Shown in pieces: positions 45,689-55,435 of a stretch of DNA of 64,000 nucleotides (position 1 is the first letter of the stretch; every line of letters begins with the position of its first letter). Below the pieces are notes generated by a model. It searched no databases. It worked only from the letters and a program-made list of their open reading frames with translations, and was not told the DNA's origin. Made by a program: the position numbers and the translations under genes. Source of the stretch: Peristeroidobacter agariperforans (GTDB lineage Bacteria > Pseudomonadota > Gammaproteobacteria > Steroidobacterales > Steroidobacteraceae). Location of the stretch: NCBI RefSeq assembly GCF_004138335.1, contig NZ_RYFW01000002.1, positions 1,531,501-1,595,500 of the forward strand, read 5' to 3'.

Positions 45689-46438
45689 TCAAGTTCTACG
45701 CCGGCGCGTACTGACGCCCAACCCGACAAGTCCGAGCAAGGCGAGTCCCAACGTACCGGGTTCAGGAATGTCGGTCTTGAATGCCAGGCGATCCAAGGTG
45801 GTAGGTTCGCTTTCCCCGCCGATCACCACGTACGCAATATCGGGATGGGAGTACTCGAGTAGCCAATACGAATAGTCGAACCCAAGATCCGGATGGGTGC
45901 CGACCGAACCATCAGCCGGGAAGGTGTCCTCGTAGCCGGTATGGATCAAGGCGCCGGTACTGTCGTATAGCCACCAGCGAAGCGGATCGTCGCCGCTCCC
46001 CCAGCCAGCGTCATCGAAGAGTTCCAGCCCAAGCAGGCTGACGTAGGTTGCAGGCTGTGCAAACGAAAGCAACAGTCCGGACGTTTCCTTGGCCCATTCT
46101 GCTGGATCAAAAGTGTCGACGTTGGCGTCGTTGATGTCCGGCCACGCAGACCATTCGGAGTTCTGGTCAGGTTGCCGAGAGAACACGTTCTTGCCGAAGG
46201 GGCCCGACGAAACAACTCCAGGCGGCAGCGATTGTGTGTCACCTGCAAGTGCGGATGAGAAAACCGAGGCGCCAGCTGTCGTTGTTATGGATACATGAGG
46301 CGAAACGTGAGACATGTCCGTGCCGGACGCAAAGTCGTCGGGGTCGACAGTAACGAGTAGCGCGTTGGCGGGTTGAAACGAGCCGGCGAGAAGCGCCAGC
46401 GTAGCGAGCCGAATGGCGTAATGTTTTGCGCGATCCAT
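45689..46438 (-). CDS. PEP-CTERM sorting-signal protein (exosortase substrate)
   Basis: A 249-residue exported protein with a signal peptide (about 1-26, ending ANA). The C-terminus is a complete PEP-CTERM signal: a PEPGT motif at about 225-229, a hydrophobic helix (LGLALLGLVGLGV) and a final Arg cluster (RRRRT). Exosortase A, encoded in this window, should cleave at PEP. The body is acidic and rich in Gly, Trp and Asp, like a beta-sandwich (FDDAGWGSGDDPLRWWLYDS), with no catalytic motif seen. It is on the opposite strand to its neighbours and has its own transcript. Confidence 0.93.
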   Translation of the reverse strand: MDRAKHYAIRLATLALLAGSFQPANALLVTVDPDDFASGTDMSHVSPHVSITTTAGASVFSSALAGDTQSLPPGVVSSGPFGKNVFSRQPDQNSEWSAWPDINDANVDTFDPAEWAKETSGLLLSFAQPATYVSLLGLELFDDAGWGSGDDPLRWWLYDSTGALIHTGYEDTFPADGSVGTHPDLGFDYSYWLLEYSHPDIAYVVIGGESEPTTLDRLAFKTDIPEPGTLGLALLGLVGLGVSTRRRRT

Positions 46439-46550
46439 GGCAATCCTCGAGTCTCAATTCAACGGGTCACAGTGCTGAAAGATACTGGTGGAATCGCGCG
46501 GTCAATGCAACACCATCCGATATGGAGCGGGGGCAATGTCAGCAGCAGAA

Positions 46551-47705
46551 CTACTTGCCGTCGAACAGCATCGCTCGCATTTCCCTTGCCGCCGTGCTGA
46601 CGTCGAATCGAGCGCGTGCCTGAGGCACATATCGCTCCGCGTGTTCAGCTAGAGAGACGGAATTGTCAAGGAAGTCGACAATGCGCGTCGCGAACGCTGC
46701 TGCATCCATCGGTGGTGCAACGAGCGATGGCGTGCCTTCGAGCACTTCCTTCAAGCCGATGCAACTCGTACCGATGATCGGCTTGCCTACGACCAGAGCC
46801 TCCATCGGCAGTAGCGGCGCAGCTTCCCAGACAGATGGAATCGCAATCACGTCCACCCCTCGCATCGTTGGCACGATACTGGGTTCGAATGGCAGGAAGC
46901 GGACGAAGCGATCGAATGACATTTGCCGAAGCCATTCCTGTTCCTCGCGAATGAAGCCTCCAGACCCGACTGCCACGATCATCAACTGCTTGCGAGTTGT
47001 ACTATCGGCGGCCAGCTTGCCTACGGCCTGAACCAGGTAGCGAAATCCTTTCTGGAACATGAATCGTCCGAAGAACCCGATCAGCACGGTGTCGGGCCCG
47101 CATTGAATCTCTGCCCGGACATCTCGGGCGTGTGGAAAGCGATCGATTTGTTCGAGATCGATGCCGTTGGCAATGACTTTCGTTTTTGCCGGCTTGGCGC
47201 GTAGCGCGGGTGCGAACTCGAGCAGATTGTGACCCGCATCACGTCCCACGGCGTGCAGTACGTCGATTCGCTGCAGGCCCCATCGTATGGCGAGCCGCTT
47301 CAATGCGCCTTTGCGCCCCCGGAACTGGTCGTCGCGAAAAACGTCGTGCAGAGTGCAGACGTGCGTTATTCGCCGCAGTTTGCTGGCCGGTACGGCGGCC
47401 AGCCCAGCAGTCAGCCCGTGCGAGTGGATGACTGTGAATGCACAGGCTTTGGTCGCCGCCAGGACCGCGGCAGACAGTTCCCGGGCGCTTGGATTCGAAC
47501 TGGTGCGGACCACTTTGGGTTGATACTGCGCCAGATCTTTCGCAAGCTGGTCGGTCTCGGCCAGGTCCGGGGCTACGATCGTGAGTGCGATCTCGGCAGG
47601 GTCCAGGTATTTGTATGTATATTTCAAGTAGGTTCGAATGCCGCCGACCGGCCATCGGACCACTAGCAATAGCGTGCGTCTCGCGGAAGACAATTGGGTA
47701 TCCAT
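46551..47705 (-). CDS. Glycosyltransferase family 4
   Basis: A 384-residue GT-B enzyme. The opening LLLVVRWPVGGIRTYLKYTY has the glycine-rich acceptor-side loop. The donor domain has IGFFGRFMFQKGFRYLVQAV and the E-x7-E signature in SVWEAAPLLPMEALVVGKPI. It lies head to head with the next glycosyltransferase, with only 26 bases between start codons, so the promoters must lie within the coding ends or one start is further downstream. Confidence 0.92.
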   Translation of the reverse strand: MDTQLSSARRTLLLVVRWPVGGIRTYLKYTYKYLDPAEIALTIVAPDLAETDQLAKDLAQYQPKVVRTSSNPSARELSAAVLAATKACAFTVIHSHGLTAGLAAVPASKLRRITHVCTLHDVFRDDQFRGRKGALKRLAIRWGLQRIDVLHAVGRDAGHNLLEFAPALRAKPAKTKVIANGIDLEQIDRFPHARDVRAEIQCGPDTVLIGFFGRFMFQKGFRYLVQAVGKLAADSTTRKQLMIVAVGSGGFIREEQEWLRQMSFDRFVRFLPFEPSIVPTMRGVDVIAIPSVWEAAPLLPMEALVVGKPIIGTSCIGLKEVLEGTPSLVAPPMDAAAFATRIVDFLDNSVSLAEHAERYVPQARARFDVSTAAREMRAMLFDGK

Positions 47706-47731
47706 CTAATGACCAATGAGAATGTGGAGAA

Positions 47732-48712
47732 ATGATGCCTCAGTCGGGCGCTGGTTCAAATCACACAGAAGCACCCAATCGGCACGCGCCGGTGACGATC
47801 GTATTGCTCACATTCAATCGGCCCGACCACATCAGGCAGCGTGTGCGCGAGGTCTGTGCTCTCGGTCCGCTGGTGGGAGAGATTCTCGTCGTCGACAACT
47901 GCTCCAACGTTCCAGCTGCCGAAGCTTGCGACGTGGCGGACGGCCGGCTGCGCTTCATCCGAACGCAGGAGAATCTGGGAGCGGTTGCGCGCAACAGGGC
48001 ATTCGAAATTGCTAGCGGCGAGATCATCATTTGCCTGGACGACGATGTCTTTGGACTGACGGATGGCACTCTCGATCATCTGCTCGAGAGATTCCGCGAC
48101 CCGAGTCTTGGAGCCGTCAATTTTCGTGTCGCCGATCCTATCAGTCAGAAGCCGATGAACTGGTGCCATCACTACGATGTCGACAGCTGCTGGCAACGTA
48201 GTTTCGTGACCAACGAGATTTCCGAGGGTGCGGTTGCGTTTTCCCGCAGAGCGCTGGAGCAGACCGGCTTCTATCCCGAGAGCTTCTTCATCAGTCATGA
48301 AGGGCCTGACATGGCCTTCAGGCTGCTCAATCAGTCCTTCCGCGTCGAGTATGACCCCGCGGTCGTGGTGTTCCATGAACCCGCCACCGAGGCCCGCGTG
48401 AGCTGGCGCAGATACTACTATGACACGAGGAATGTCTTCTGGCTCGTAGCGCGCAATTTTCCGCTGTTCTACGGTCTGCGGCGCTTGGTCCGCGAGAATG
48501 GCGCGTTGTTTGTTTATGCGGTGCGCGATGGTTACCTGCGGTACTGGTTCAAAGGCTGCCTGCACGGGATCGGCGGATTGGGCCGGGCGTTCCGCGAGCG
48601 TCGAAAGCCGCTTCCGCAGACGATGCGTCTCATCAAACATATCGACTCGCATCGTCCACCGCTGTGGAAGGTGATCAAGAGGCGGGTCTTTCGCCGAGGC
48701 GTGCAAATCTAG
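47732..48712 (+). CDS. Glycosyltransferase family 2
   Basis: A 326-residue GT-A enzyme: TIVLLTFNRPDHIRQRV, then EILVVDNCSNVPAAE in place of the usual DDGS, AVARNRAFEIASGEIIICLDDDVF with a DDD metal site, and ISHEGPDMAFRLLNQSF in the acceptor half. It resembles rhamnosyltransferase-like family-2 proteins. A GGAGA site precedes two adjacent ATG codons (47732 and 47735). It overlaps the convergent gene by 4 bases. Confidence 0.9.
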   Translation: MMPQSGAGSNHTEAPNRHAPVTIVLLTFNRPDHIRQRVREVCALGPLVGEILVVDNCSNVPAAEACDVADGRLRFIRTQENLGAVARNRAFEIASGEIIICLDDDVFGLTDGTLDHLLERFRDPSLGAVNFRVADPISQKPMNWCHHYDVDSCWQRSFVTNEISEGAVAFSRRALEQTGFYPESFFISHEGPDMAFRLLNQSFRVEYDPAVVVFHEPATEARVSWRRYYYDTRNVFWLVARNFPLFYGLRRLVRENGALFVYAVRDGYLRYWFKGCLHGIGGLGRAFRERRKPLPQTMRLIKHIDSHRPPLWKVIKRRVFRRGVQI

Positions 48713-49836
48713 CGCTGCTCGCGCTGCTTTCTCGCGGTCGAGTATAGATTCAGGTATCGATCCACCATCGCCTGTGCGCTATAGCGCTCGTGCAGTCGCT
48801 TGAATGCGGCCACGACTCGGCTGGACGTTTCGGAATCATTGTCCAGTGCGCTGAGCAACGCCTCGGAGAGTTGCCGGGGATCGTTGGGTGCAACGAGATA
48901 GCCGCACGCGCCATCCTGCAAGGCCGTCGGAATGCCTCCCACCCGGGTCGCAACGATGGGAACCTGAGCTCTCATGGCCTCCAGGAGAACCATGGGCAAT
49001 CCTTCCGTATGAGAAGGAATCGCCAGGCACTTGAGGGCAGGAAGAACAGCGGTTGCTGCACTCACGAATCCAGCGAAGCAGACGCGACTTCTGATGCCTA
49101 GAGCGTCGGCTTTACTTTCGAGAGCGCTCCGCAGAGGGCCGTCTCCGATGATGGCGACTCTGGGGGCAGTGCGGTTCGTGGCCAGCAGCGCGAACGCGTC
49201 CAGCAGCACGTCGACCCCTTTTTCGGCAGACAGCCGGCCGACGACGCCGATGGTTTCGCCTTGCTGGCAGAAGGTCAGCAGGTCTGCTGGCGGTGCTGAT
49301 GGCTCGTTGGGAGAGGTATCTATTCCGTTGTCGATCTGCACCAGCCTGCGCCGGACACCGAGAGGGATCCGAGTGTCCAGCAGCATGCCGGGCTGGACCG
49401 CTGCGATTGCGTCAAAAAAGCGCAGCAGCTGTCTGTCCAGTAGTCCGTACCACCATCGGGGCTGTGAGATGCGGGTCGCAGTCCAGCCGTGCAGCGTGGT
49501 GACGATCGCGCCCCGGAACACGGATCGAGCAAAAAGGGCAGTGAGAATGTTGGCCTTGTAGCCATGGCAATGGATGACCGACACCTGCTCCGTGCGGGCA
49601 CGTTTCGCAAGCAACCTTGCCGCACTTCGGTCAAAGCCTCTTCGAGCCGTAACGGGCCATACCTCGATGCCCAGCGATTCCACCGCGACCTCTATCTGTT
49701 TCTTGGGCTCACCAGGCAGGCGAATGCTTCCTAGAAGAGGCGTATGTCCCGCCTTCTTCAGTCCGACGAGCAGGTTCAGCAGGACATTTTCCGCTCCATA
49801 CATCCCGCCGCTATCAATCAGATGGAGTACACGCAC
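48709..49836 (-). CDS. Glycosyltransferase family 4
   Basis: A 375-residue GT-B enzyme. It starts MRVLHLIDSGGMYGAENVLL, has IGVVGRLSAEKGVDVLLDAF and the signature SHTEGLPMVLLEAMRAQVPI, then a VATRVGGIPTAL loop. It is close in type to the exosortase-associated glycosyltransferases. It ends within the stop region of the previous gene (4-base convergent overlap). Confidence 0.92.
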   Translation of the reverse strand: MRVLHLIDSGGMYGAENVLLNLLVGLKKAGHTPLLGSIRLPGEPKKQIEVAVESLGIEVWPVTARRGFDRSAARLLAKRARTEQVSVIHCHGYKANILTALFARSVFRGAIVTTLHGWTATRISQPRWWYGLLDRQLLRFFDAIAAVQPGMLLDTRIPLGVRRRLVQIDNGIDTSPNEPSAPPADLLTFCQQGETIGVVGRLSAEKGVDVLLDAFALLATNRTAPRVAIIGDGPLRSALESKADALGIRSRVCFAGFVSAATAVLPALKCLAIPSHTEGLPMVLLEAMRAQVPIVATRVGGIPTALQDGACGYLVAPNDPRQLSEALLSALDNDSETSSRVVAAFKRLHERYSAQAMVDRYLNLYSTARKQREQR

Positions 49837-50074
49837 CGATATTCCAGGATGCCCGGGTCAGAAGGGTGGGCATTCTAAACACACATGAGCAGTCGCAGCG
49901 GCCCTATTACGAGGACCGTGGCGCAGAGGTGAGCGGTGGCCGCGGGGCCGCGATTTCCAAGAGGTGGTCCGCAGTTAGATGAGCCGCTGAGTGATAACCA
50001 GGGCTGCTTGGTTAATAATGGTATTCCCGGCTGACGCAGTTTAGGATTGCGGCCTTACATAATTACCAAAGACC

Positions 50075-51208
50075 ATGTCCCGGATCATCACTGCCCAGCT
50101 CAAGCGAGCAACCAAAGCAGGATCGTTTCTGAGCGTCGCCAGCTCGGTAGCTTCGAGCTACGGAATTTCGTTTCCCAATGCCCTGCGCCGCGTGCTCTGG
50201 GCCTTCAATGAGGGCCGGTTTGATCCGGGCGAAGCGCTCGTCAACGGCGTTCTCGATCCCAAGCTGCCTCTCGGTGAGGCGCGCAAGTTCGTCAGCAAGC
50301 GTGAGCTCATCAAGTTGCAGGAGGAAGTGAATCCTCGTCATTGGTACTACACCACCGAAGACAAAGGGATCTTCTATCGCTTTTGCGAAGAAGCGGACAT
50401 TCGCGTACCCACGGTCCACGCGATTCTGTTTCGTGGACGGCAAAGCTGGGCGAAGGATGGCACCGCGCTCTTGAGCACTGCGGACATCGGCAAGTTTCTG
50501 GAAACGCAGGTGCCCGAGCGCGTCATCATCAAACCAACGCGTGGCGTGCACGGACAGTCGGTCTGGGCGATCAATCGTAATGGAGATGGTTCATTCTCCA
50601 GCTCCAGCGGCAAGAACTGGCGCAACGGCCAGGAGCTGGCGACAGCGGTCCTGGCGGACGCTCAGTTCAACGCGTTCGTGGTACAGGATCGCGTCACCAG
50701 TCACCCTGTGCTGCGCGCCTTGACGGGCTCAGAGGCGCTGCAGAGTTCGCGCGTGGTCACTTATGTCGATCGCCACGGCGAAGTGCACTTCATCGCGGCT
50801 TCCATCCGCCTGATCTCGGGAGCCGCAATCATCGATAACATCGATTGGGGACGGACAGGCAATTTCGCTCTTCAGCTGCATCCGGACAGCGGCCGTCCGA
50901 TGGACGCGATGACGTTTGCGCACGGGGGCAGGGTGATGTGCTGGATCAGGCCCGAGGATCACCCCAAACTCGGGCCGGCGATCAAGGATTTTCAGGTCCC
51001 TGAGTGGGATGCCGTCCGTGCTCTGCTGACGCGAGGGGCACGCAAATTCCTGCCGCTGCGGACCCTGGGGTGGGATGTGGCCATCACGCCCGAAGGACCA
51101 ATGGTGGTCGAGGCGAATTTCCGTTGGGATCCGATGATGCACCCCTGTATGCGTTCGGCAGTGGAAACCATCCGCAAGGATTACGGTAGCGATTCCCAGG
51201 GGGTTTAA
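50075..51208 (+). CDS. Sugar-transfer-associated ATP-grasp protein
   Basis: A 377-residue ATP-grasp enzyme. The nucleotide-binding core has RVIIKPTRGVHGQSVWAI with the lysine of the phosphate loop, FVVQDRVTSHPVLRAL, and a final metal-binding VVEANFRWDP. ATP-grasp proteins of this kind (ATPgrasp_ST) are encoded in polysaccharide clusters and presumably join a carboxylic acid to an amine, for instance an amino acid to a sugar. It opens a co-directional run of five genes up to 56059. Confidence 0.85.
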   Translation: MSRIITAQLKRATKAGSFLSVASSVASSYGISFPNALRRVLWAFNEGRFDPGEALVNGVLDPKLPLGEARKFVSKRELIKLQEEVNPRHWYYTTEDKGIFYRFCEEADIRVPTVHAILFRGRQSWAKDGTALLSTADIGKFLETQVPERVIIKPTRGVHGQSVWAINRNGDGSFSSSSGKNWRNGQELATAVLADAQFNAFVVQDRVTSHPVLRALTGSEALQSSRVVTYVDRHGEVHFIAASIRLISGAAIIDNIDWGRTGNFALQLHPDSGRPMDAMTFAHGGRVMCWIRPEDHPKLGPAIKDFQVPEWDAVRALLTRGARKFLPLRTLGWDVAITPEGPMVVEANFRWDPMMHPCMRSAVETIRKDYGSDSQGV

Positions 51209-51292
51209 GGGAAGCCACTGTGACTTTTCTCTCGGGCTGACGCTGAGCAATTCGGGCAAAATGCCGGACTGTTCCGGAGCTCTCGATCTCCT

Positions 51293-52198
51293 ATGTCGAC
51301 CCCCACGGTTCCCACCCTGATGTACCACCACGTGTCGCCGCTCGATGGCGGGCACTGTGTGCATCCGGACCGTCTTCGGGAGCAGCTGGCGTGGTTGCGC
51401 AAGGAGCAGATTCAGATCCTGACCGGCACCCAGTTCAGGCGCTTCTGCACGGGCGAGTGGCGGCCTGCCGGTCGCGCAGTCGTGTTGACGTTCGACGATG
51501 GTTGGCTCGACAACTGGGTTTACGCGCTGCCGGTCTTGCGGGAGTTTGCTGCGCCAGCCGTTTTTTTTGTGGTGACCTCCTGGCCGGGAGCAGGTCAGCC
51601 CCGCCTGGACCTCAATCCTGACAACTGGCCTGGCTTCGGCCATGCCGAATGCATGAAGAGGTCGGCTAGCGAGAGCCAGCGTGACGATGTCGTCATGCGC
51701 TGGAGCGAGTTGCGCGCGGCCCAGGACACCGGTTTGGTCGAGCTGCAGTCGCACTCTCATTCGCACGGCGGATGGTGGGCCGGAGTAAGCGCATCGAGAG
51801 GATCCCTGGATTCCGTGGCGAGCGACCTTTTGCGCTCGCGAGACAGGCTGCAGTCGGAGCTTGGTGTAGTAGCGGATCAGTTGTGTTGGCCGCGAGGCGA
51901 GTTCACCGGGGCAATGCAGAAGGCTGCCCGGGAGTTGGGTTTCCAGGTGCAGCACTCCACGTTGCGAGGCGCGAACGAATGGGGAACGTCGCCGACTCGG
52001 GTCGTGCGCCGTCTGCACATCGAGAATCGGCCGCTGGACTGGTTCGTGTCCCGTATCGAGCTCTATAGCCGATCGTGGCGGGCGGCCGCTCTAGGCTGGT
52101 GCCATCAAGAGCTGCAGCGCGTTCGTATGCGTCGTCGTCACCCTGGGGTCTGGAATCAGCATGGCGGGCTTGGGGCCCATTGGTGGCGCCTTGTCTGA
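51293..52198 (+). CDS. Polysaccharide deacetylase family protein (third copy)
   Basis: A 301-residue NodB-fold enzyme with PTLMYHHVSPLDGGH at the N-terminus, catalytic VVLTFDDGWLDNW (Asp68, Asp69) and metal-binding ELQSHSHSHGG. The C-terminal third ends HRENRPLDW-like sequence (HIENRPLDWFVSRIELYSRS). There is no signal peptide. Its last 38 bases overlap the next gene in another frame, so the two are translationally coupled. Confidence 0.9.
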   Translation: MSTPTVPTLMYHHVSPLDGGHCVHPDRLREQLAWLRKEQIQILTGTQFRRFCTGEWRPAGRAVVLTFDDGWLDNWVYALPVLREFAAPAVFFVVTSWPGAGQPRLDLNPDNWPGFGHAECMKRSASESQRDDVVMRWSELRAAQDTGLVELQSHSHSHGGWWAGVSASRGSLDSVASDLLRSRDRLQSELGVVADQLCWPRGEFTGAMQKAARELGFQVQHSTLRGANEWGTSPTRVVRRLHIENRPLDWFVSRIELYSRSWRAAALGWCHQELQRVRMRRRHPGVWNQHGGLGAHWWRLV

Positions 52199-53897
52199 CG
52201 TCCGTGTCGTGCTCGCGTATCTGACGGATCGCAGTTCGCAGACAGCGGACGATCCTTGTCAATCCAAATCGCGCCCGGATTTTCTGGCGGCGGTGCCCAA
52301 CAGCGTGGAATGGGTCGTGCGCTCCGACCAGGATGATTCCGCAACGTCATTGGCGCCTTCGCACTGCGACCCTGCCGGTGCGCTCTTTTGGCGCGCAATA
52401 CCGCGTTCCGCGGAGCGTGGACTTCCGGACATCGCAGACGCAGCGCAGGCTTTCACCATTGCGCAGCTCGCCACTAGTGGCTCGAATCCCTTGGACGCCG
52501 CGGATGTTCGGCGAAAGATCTGCGCGCCCCTAGCTCAACGGGGTGCCGACGCAGTTGTCGTGTCATTGAGCGCAAGCTCGAGCATTACGAAGACTTTCCT
52601 GGAAGCAGGCTTTCGCATTCTCGGCACCGAAAGTCGGGGTCGAGTATTGCCTCGGGTGCCGCTGGCAAGCGTCGTTGCTGGGCCGTTGCGTCCGGCGATC
52701 GTACTGGGCCGACCGAATCCCAATATGCTGGCGCAGCTTCGCGCGCTGGGCCGTTCCGGTATTCCCGTGTATTGCATCGTCGTGCGCGGCGAGCCTGCAT
52801 TCATTGCGAAGGTGTCGAAATACGCGACTGGCGTTTTCGATCTGAGGCGAGGCGGCGACCGAGATGTGGTCCGTGCGATCCGCGAGATTGCGCAGGCGTC
52901 GGGCTCACGACCGATCCTGTTCTATGGCGGTGATCTCGATATCACCTTGACCGCGAGGATCTGGAGCTCGATCGCCGATTGCGTCACGCCGGTTAGCGAT
53001 CCGCATCGGGCTGAAGTGCTGAATGCGAAAACCGAACAGTGCGCGCGCGTCGAGGCGGCGGGCATCCGCGTTCCTCGAGGTGGCGGCATCAGAAACCTCC
53101 AGGATCTCGAACATCTTTGTACTACGCTGACCTTTCCGGTGATCTGCCGCCCCGTCGAAATCGCTTCGCGCGGCGGATTTGCGGACAAGATCATCATTGC
53201 TCAGACGCCGGAGGAGATGCGGTCGCGATTGCACGGCCTTGCGTCCGAAGGCAAGTCGTGGGTCCTGGCGCAGGAGTTCATCCCGGGGCCGGATGATTCG
53301 TTGCTGTTCGCGCTCGGAACCTGCAACGCGGCAGGGAAGGTCACGTCCATCGTTACTGGACGAAAGCTTTGCCAATATCCGGCCGGGCTCATGTGTCGCG
53401 GTGAGGCGTTCGAGAATGCCGAATTGCGCGGCCTTGCAACGGCCGCGTTCGAGGCATTGGGCGTCGAAGGGGTGCTCGGAGTCGAGTTCAAACGTCACGC
53501 CCTTTCCGGCGAGCTGTACTATATCGAGGTCAATTTCCGGCCCGAAAACATCATTGCCGTGACGGAAGCATCGGGAGTCAATGTACTTCTGATCGGGTAT
53601 CTGCAGGCTGCGGGACTCGGCACTCTGGTGGTTCCCATGCGCATGCGGCCGGCGCTGTGGCGCGATCTGTCGATGGAACTGCTCGGCTGGCTGAGCCGGC
53701 GGTTTGCCTGGAGTAAGGGGCTGCGTACGAACGTGCGCCGCCGTCACGTGGGTGCATTGTGGGCCAGCGACGATCCATGGCCGGCCCTGGCGTGGCACAT
53801 GTCCAAGGTCACGAGGCTTGCGTTGAAGATGACTGCGGTTCTCAAGAGCGCCGTCGGCGGCGAATCCGGTATCAGGAGCGGACGCGCGGTCCGGTAG
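52161..53897 (+). CDS. ATP-grasp ligase (carboxylate-amine ligase type)
   Basis: A 578-residue protein. The first about 160 residues match nothing I recognise. From about 170 there is an ATP-grasp ligase: a pre-grasp region (PAIVLGRPNPNMLAQLRALG, RPILFYGGDLDIT), then FPVICRPVEIASRGGFADKI, WVLAQEFIPGPDDSLLF and the metal-binding YYIEVNFRPEN. The C-terminal 80 residues are basic. Such enzymes couple an amino acid or other acid to an amine using ATP. The start overlaps the deacetylase gene by 38 bases; an in-frame GTG a little downstream is possible. Confidence 0.82.
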   Translation: MAGLGPIGGALSDVRVVLAYLTDRSSQTADDPCQSKSRPDFLAAVPNSVEWVVRSDQDDSATSLAPSHCDPAGALFWRAIPRSAERGLPDIADAAQAFTIAQLATSGSNPLDAADVRRKICAPLAQRGADAVVVSLSASSSITKTFLEAGFRILGTESRGRVLPRVPLASVVAGPLRPAIVLGRPNPNMLAQLRALGRSGIPVYCIVVRGEPAFIAKVSKYATGVFDLRRGGDRDVVRAIREIAQASGSRPILFYGGDLDITLTARIWSSIADCVTPVSDPHRAEVLNAKTEQCARVEAAGIRVPRGGGIRNLQDLEHLCTTLTFPVICRPVEIASRGGFADKIIIAQTPEEMRSRLHGLASEGKSWVLAQEFIPGPDDSLLFALGTCNAAGKVTSIVTGRKLCQYPAGLMCRGEAFENAELRGLATAAFEALGVEGVLGVEFKRHALSGELYYIEVNFRPENIIAVTEASGVNVLLIGYLQAAGLGTLVVPMRMRPALWRDLSMELLGWLSRRFAWSKGLRTNVRRRHVGALWASDDPWPALAWHMSKVTRLALKMTAVLKSAVGGESGIRSGRAVR

Positions 53898-53903
53898 ACA
53901 GTC

Positions 53904-55430
53904 TTGTTGAAGAACCTCTTTTCGAGCACGGCGTCCAATCTGTTCAAGTTTGCCGTGGGCGTCATCATCACCTTTGTGATGACGCCGGTGTATGTCCGTG
54001 AGTTGGGCAATTACGACTACGGCATCTCGGAGATGATTCTTTCGCTGGTGGGCTACTTCGGTCTCATCGACATGGGATTGCGCCCGACGATCTCGCGCTT
54101 CACGGCATTCTTCCGTGGCGGCAAGGAGCCGCAGAAGTCGGAGGCATTGTTCACCACGTCCTTCGTATTGATGAGCATGGTCGGCGTGGTAATCGCTGCG
54201 ATCCTGCTCGGCTGGTCGTTCATCGCACCCGAGAGGCTCGCGCCGGAAGGAGGATCACCCGCAAGATACGCGGTGGTGTTGCAACTGTTCGCGCTGCAGG
54301 TGCTGCTGGCGTGTCCACGTTACTCGATGGAGAGCACCTTCGAAGGGCAGTTACAGTACAGCCTCAAGAACAACGTGATCATCTTTCACACGATCGCGTC
54401 CGCGGTCGCGCTGTACTACATGCTGCCGCACTACGATCCGCTAGTGCTGTTGTGCTGGGCGAACGTGGTGCAGGCGGTGTCGAAGCTGATAATTTTCCTC
54501 TGGGTTCTGGCCACGCCGACTTACGGCAGTAATCGTCTGTCGCCCGCGCGTTTCAGCTGGGATCTGGCCAAGGAGATGTATCGATTCGGTTTCAAATCCT
54601 TTGTCCAGGGCATCGCATCTCGTATCGAGACCAAAGCCGACGTGCTCGTGATCGGCGCTATCATCGGTCCGCAAGCTGTCGTGTTTTATTCCATTCCCCA
54701 GGCGCTCTCGAGCCGGATTCGCGAACTGGTGCAGGTCTTGAGTCACGTCATGATGCCGGCCTTTGCCGAGTTGCACTCGGCTGGGAAAAAAGATCGCATG
54801 GTGGATGTCTTCATGATTTCCTCGCGACTGATCGTCGGCGTGCTCGGCTTGCTCGGCGGCGGAGTCGTGTTGCTCGGCGGAGAGTTCATTCGTTTGTGGA
54901 TGGGGCCGGAATACGCCGAGCGTGGCCAGGTCGTATTGTGGTGTCTGGTGGCGTACGTCTCGCTCAGCTATCTGATCCCGCTCGAGAGCCGCTATCTCAC
55001 GGCAATCAATCGGCATGGCATCCTGGCAAGGATCACGATCGTGCGTGCGATCCTCAACATCACGACTAGTCTCGTGCTCGTGCACTTCATGGGGGTGGTG
55101 GGTGTCGCGCTCGGCTCGGTCATCGCCACCGCGCTGACAGCGCCTGTGATCTGGGCTGCCGTGTTCAAGAATCTGGGGGTTTCTCGCATCAGATACCTGC
55201 GCGAGGTACTGCAGCCTACGCTGCTGGCGGTCGGGGCGATGACGTTAGCAATTTATCTGGCCCAGCACGCCGAGCTGCACGAGAAATGGATAGGCCTGAT
55301 CGAGAGAGCCGTGCTCGGGGGGCTGGTGTTCGTCGTCGCCTTCTACGTCTTCGCACTGACTGAATCGGATCGGGTGAAACTCATGGGAGTTTTCCGAGCC
55401 TTTCGGGGCAGCAAGACGCCGGCGCGGTAG
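53904..55430 (+). CDS. Polysaccharide flippase (Wzx-like, MATE/MOP superfamily)
   Basis: A 508-residue protein with about fourteen membrane helices. It opens LKNLFSSTASNLFKFAVGVI and has VYVRELGNYDYGISEMILSL, AYVSLSYLIPLESRYLTAIN and the usual paired helices of oligosaccharide flippases. It would move the lipid-linked repeat unit to the periplasmic face for the Wzy-like protein at 42732. The start is TTG (53904 or 53907), 6 bases after the ATP-grasp gene. Confidence 0.93.
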   Translation: MLKNLFSSTASNLFKFAVGVIITFVMTPVYVRELGNYDYGISEMILSLVGYFGLIDMGLRPTISRFTAFFRGGKEPQKSEALFTTSFVLMSMVGVVIAAILLGWSFIAPERLAPEGGSPARYAVVLQLFALQVLLACPRYSMESTFEGQLQYSLKNNVIIFHTIASAVALYYMLPHYDPLVLLCWANVVQAVSKLIIFLWVLATPTYGSNRLSPARFSWDLAKEMYRFGFKSFVQGIASRIETKADVLVIGAIIGPQAVVFYSIPQALSSRIRELVQVLSHVMMPAFAELHSAGKKDRMVDVFMISSRLIVGVLGLLGGGVVLLGGEFIRLWMGPEYAERGQVVLWCLVAYVSLSYLIPLESRYLTAINRHGILARITIVRAILNITTSLVLVHFMGVVGVALGSVIATALTAPVIWAAVFKNLGVSRIRYLREVLQPTLLAVGAMTLAIYLAQHAELHEKWIGLIERAVLGGLVFVVAFYVFALTESDRVKLMGVFRAFRGSKTPAR

Positions 55431-55435
55431 TTCCT

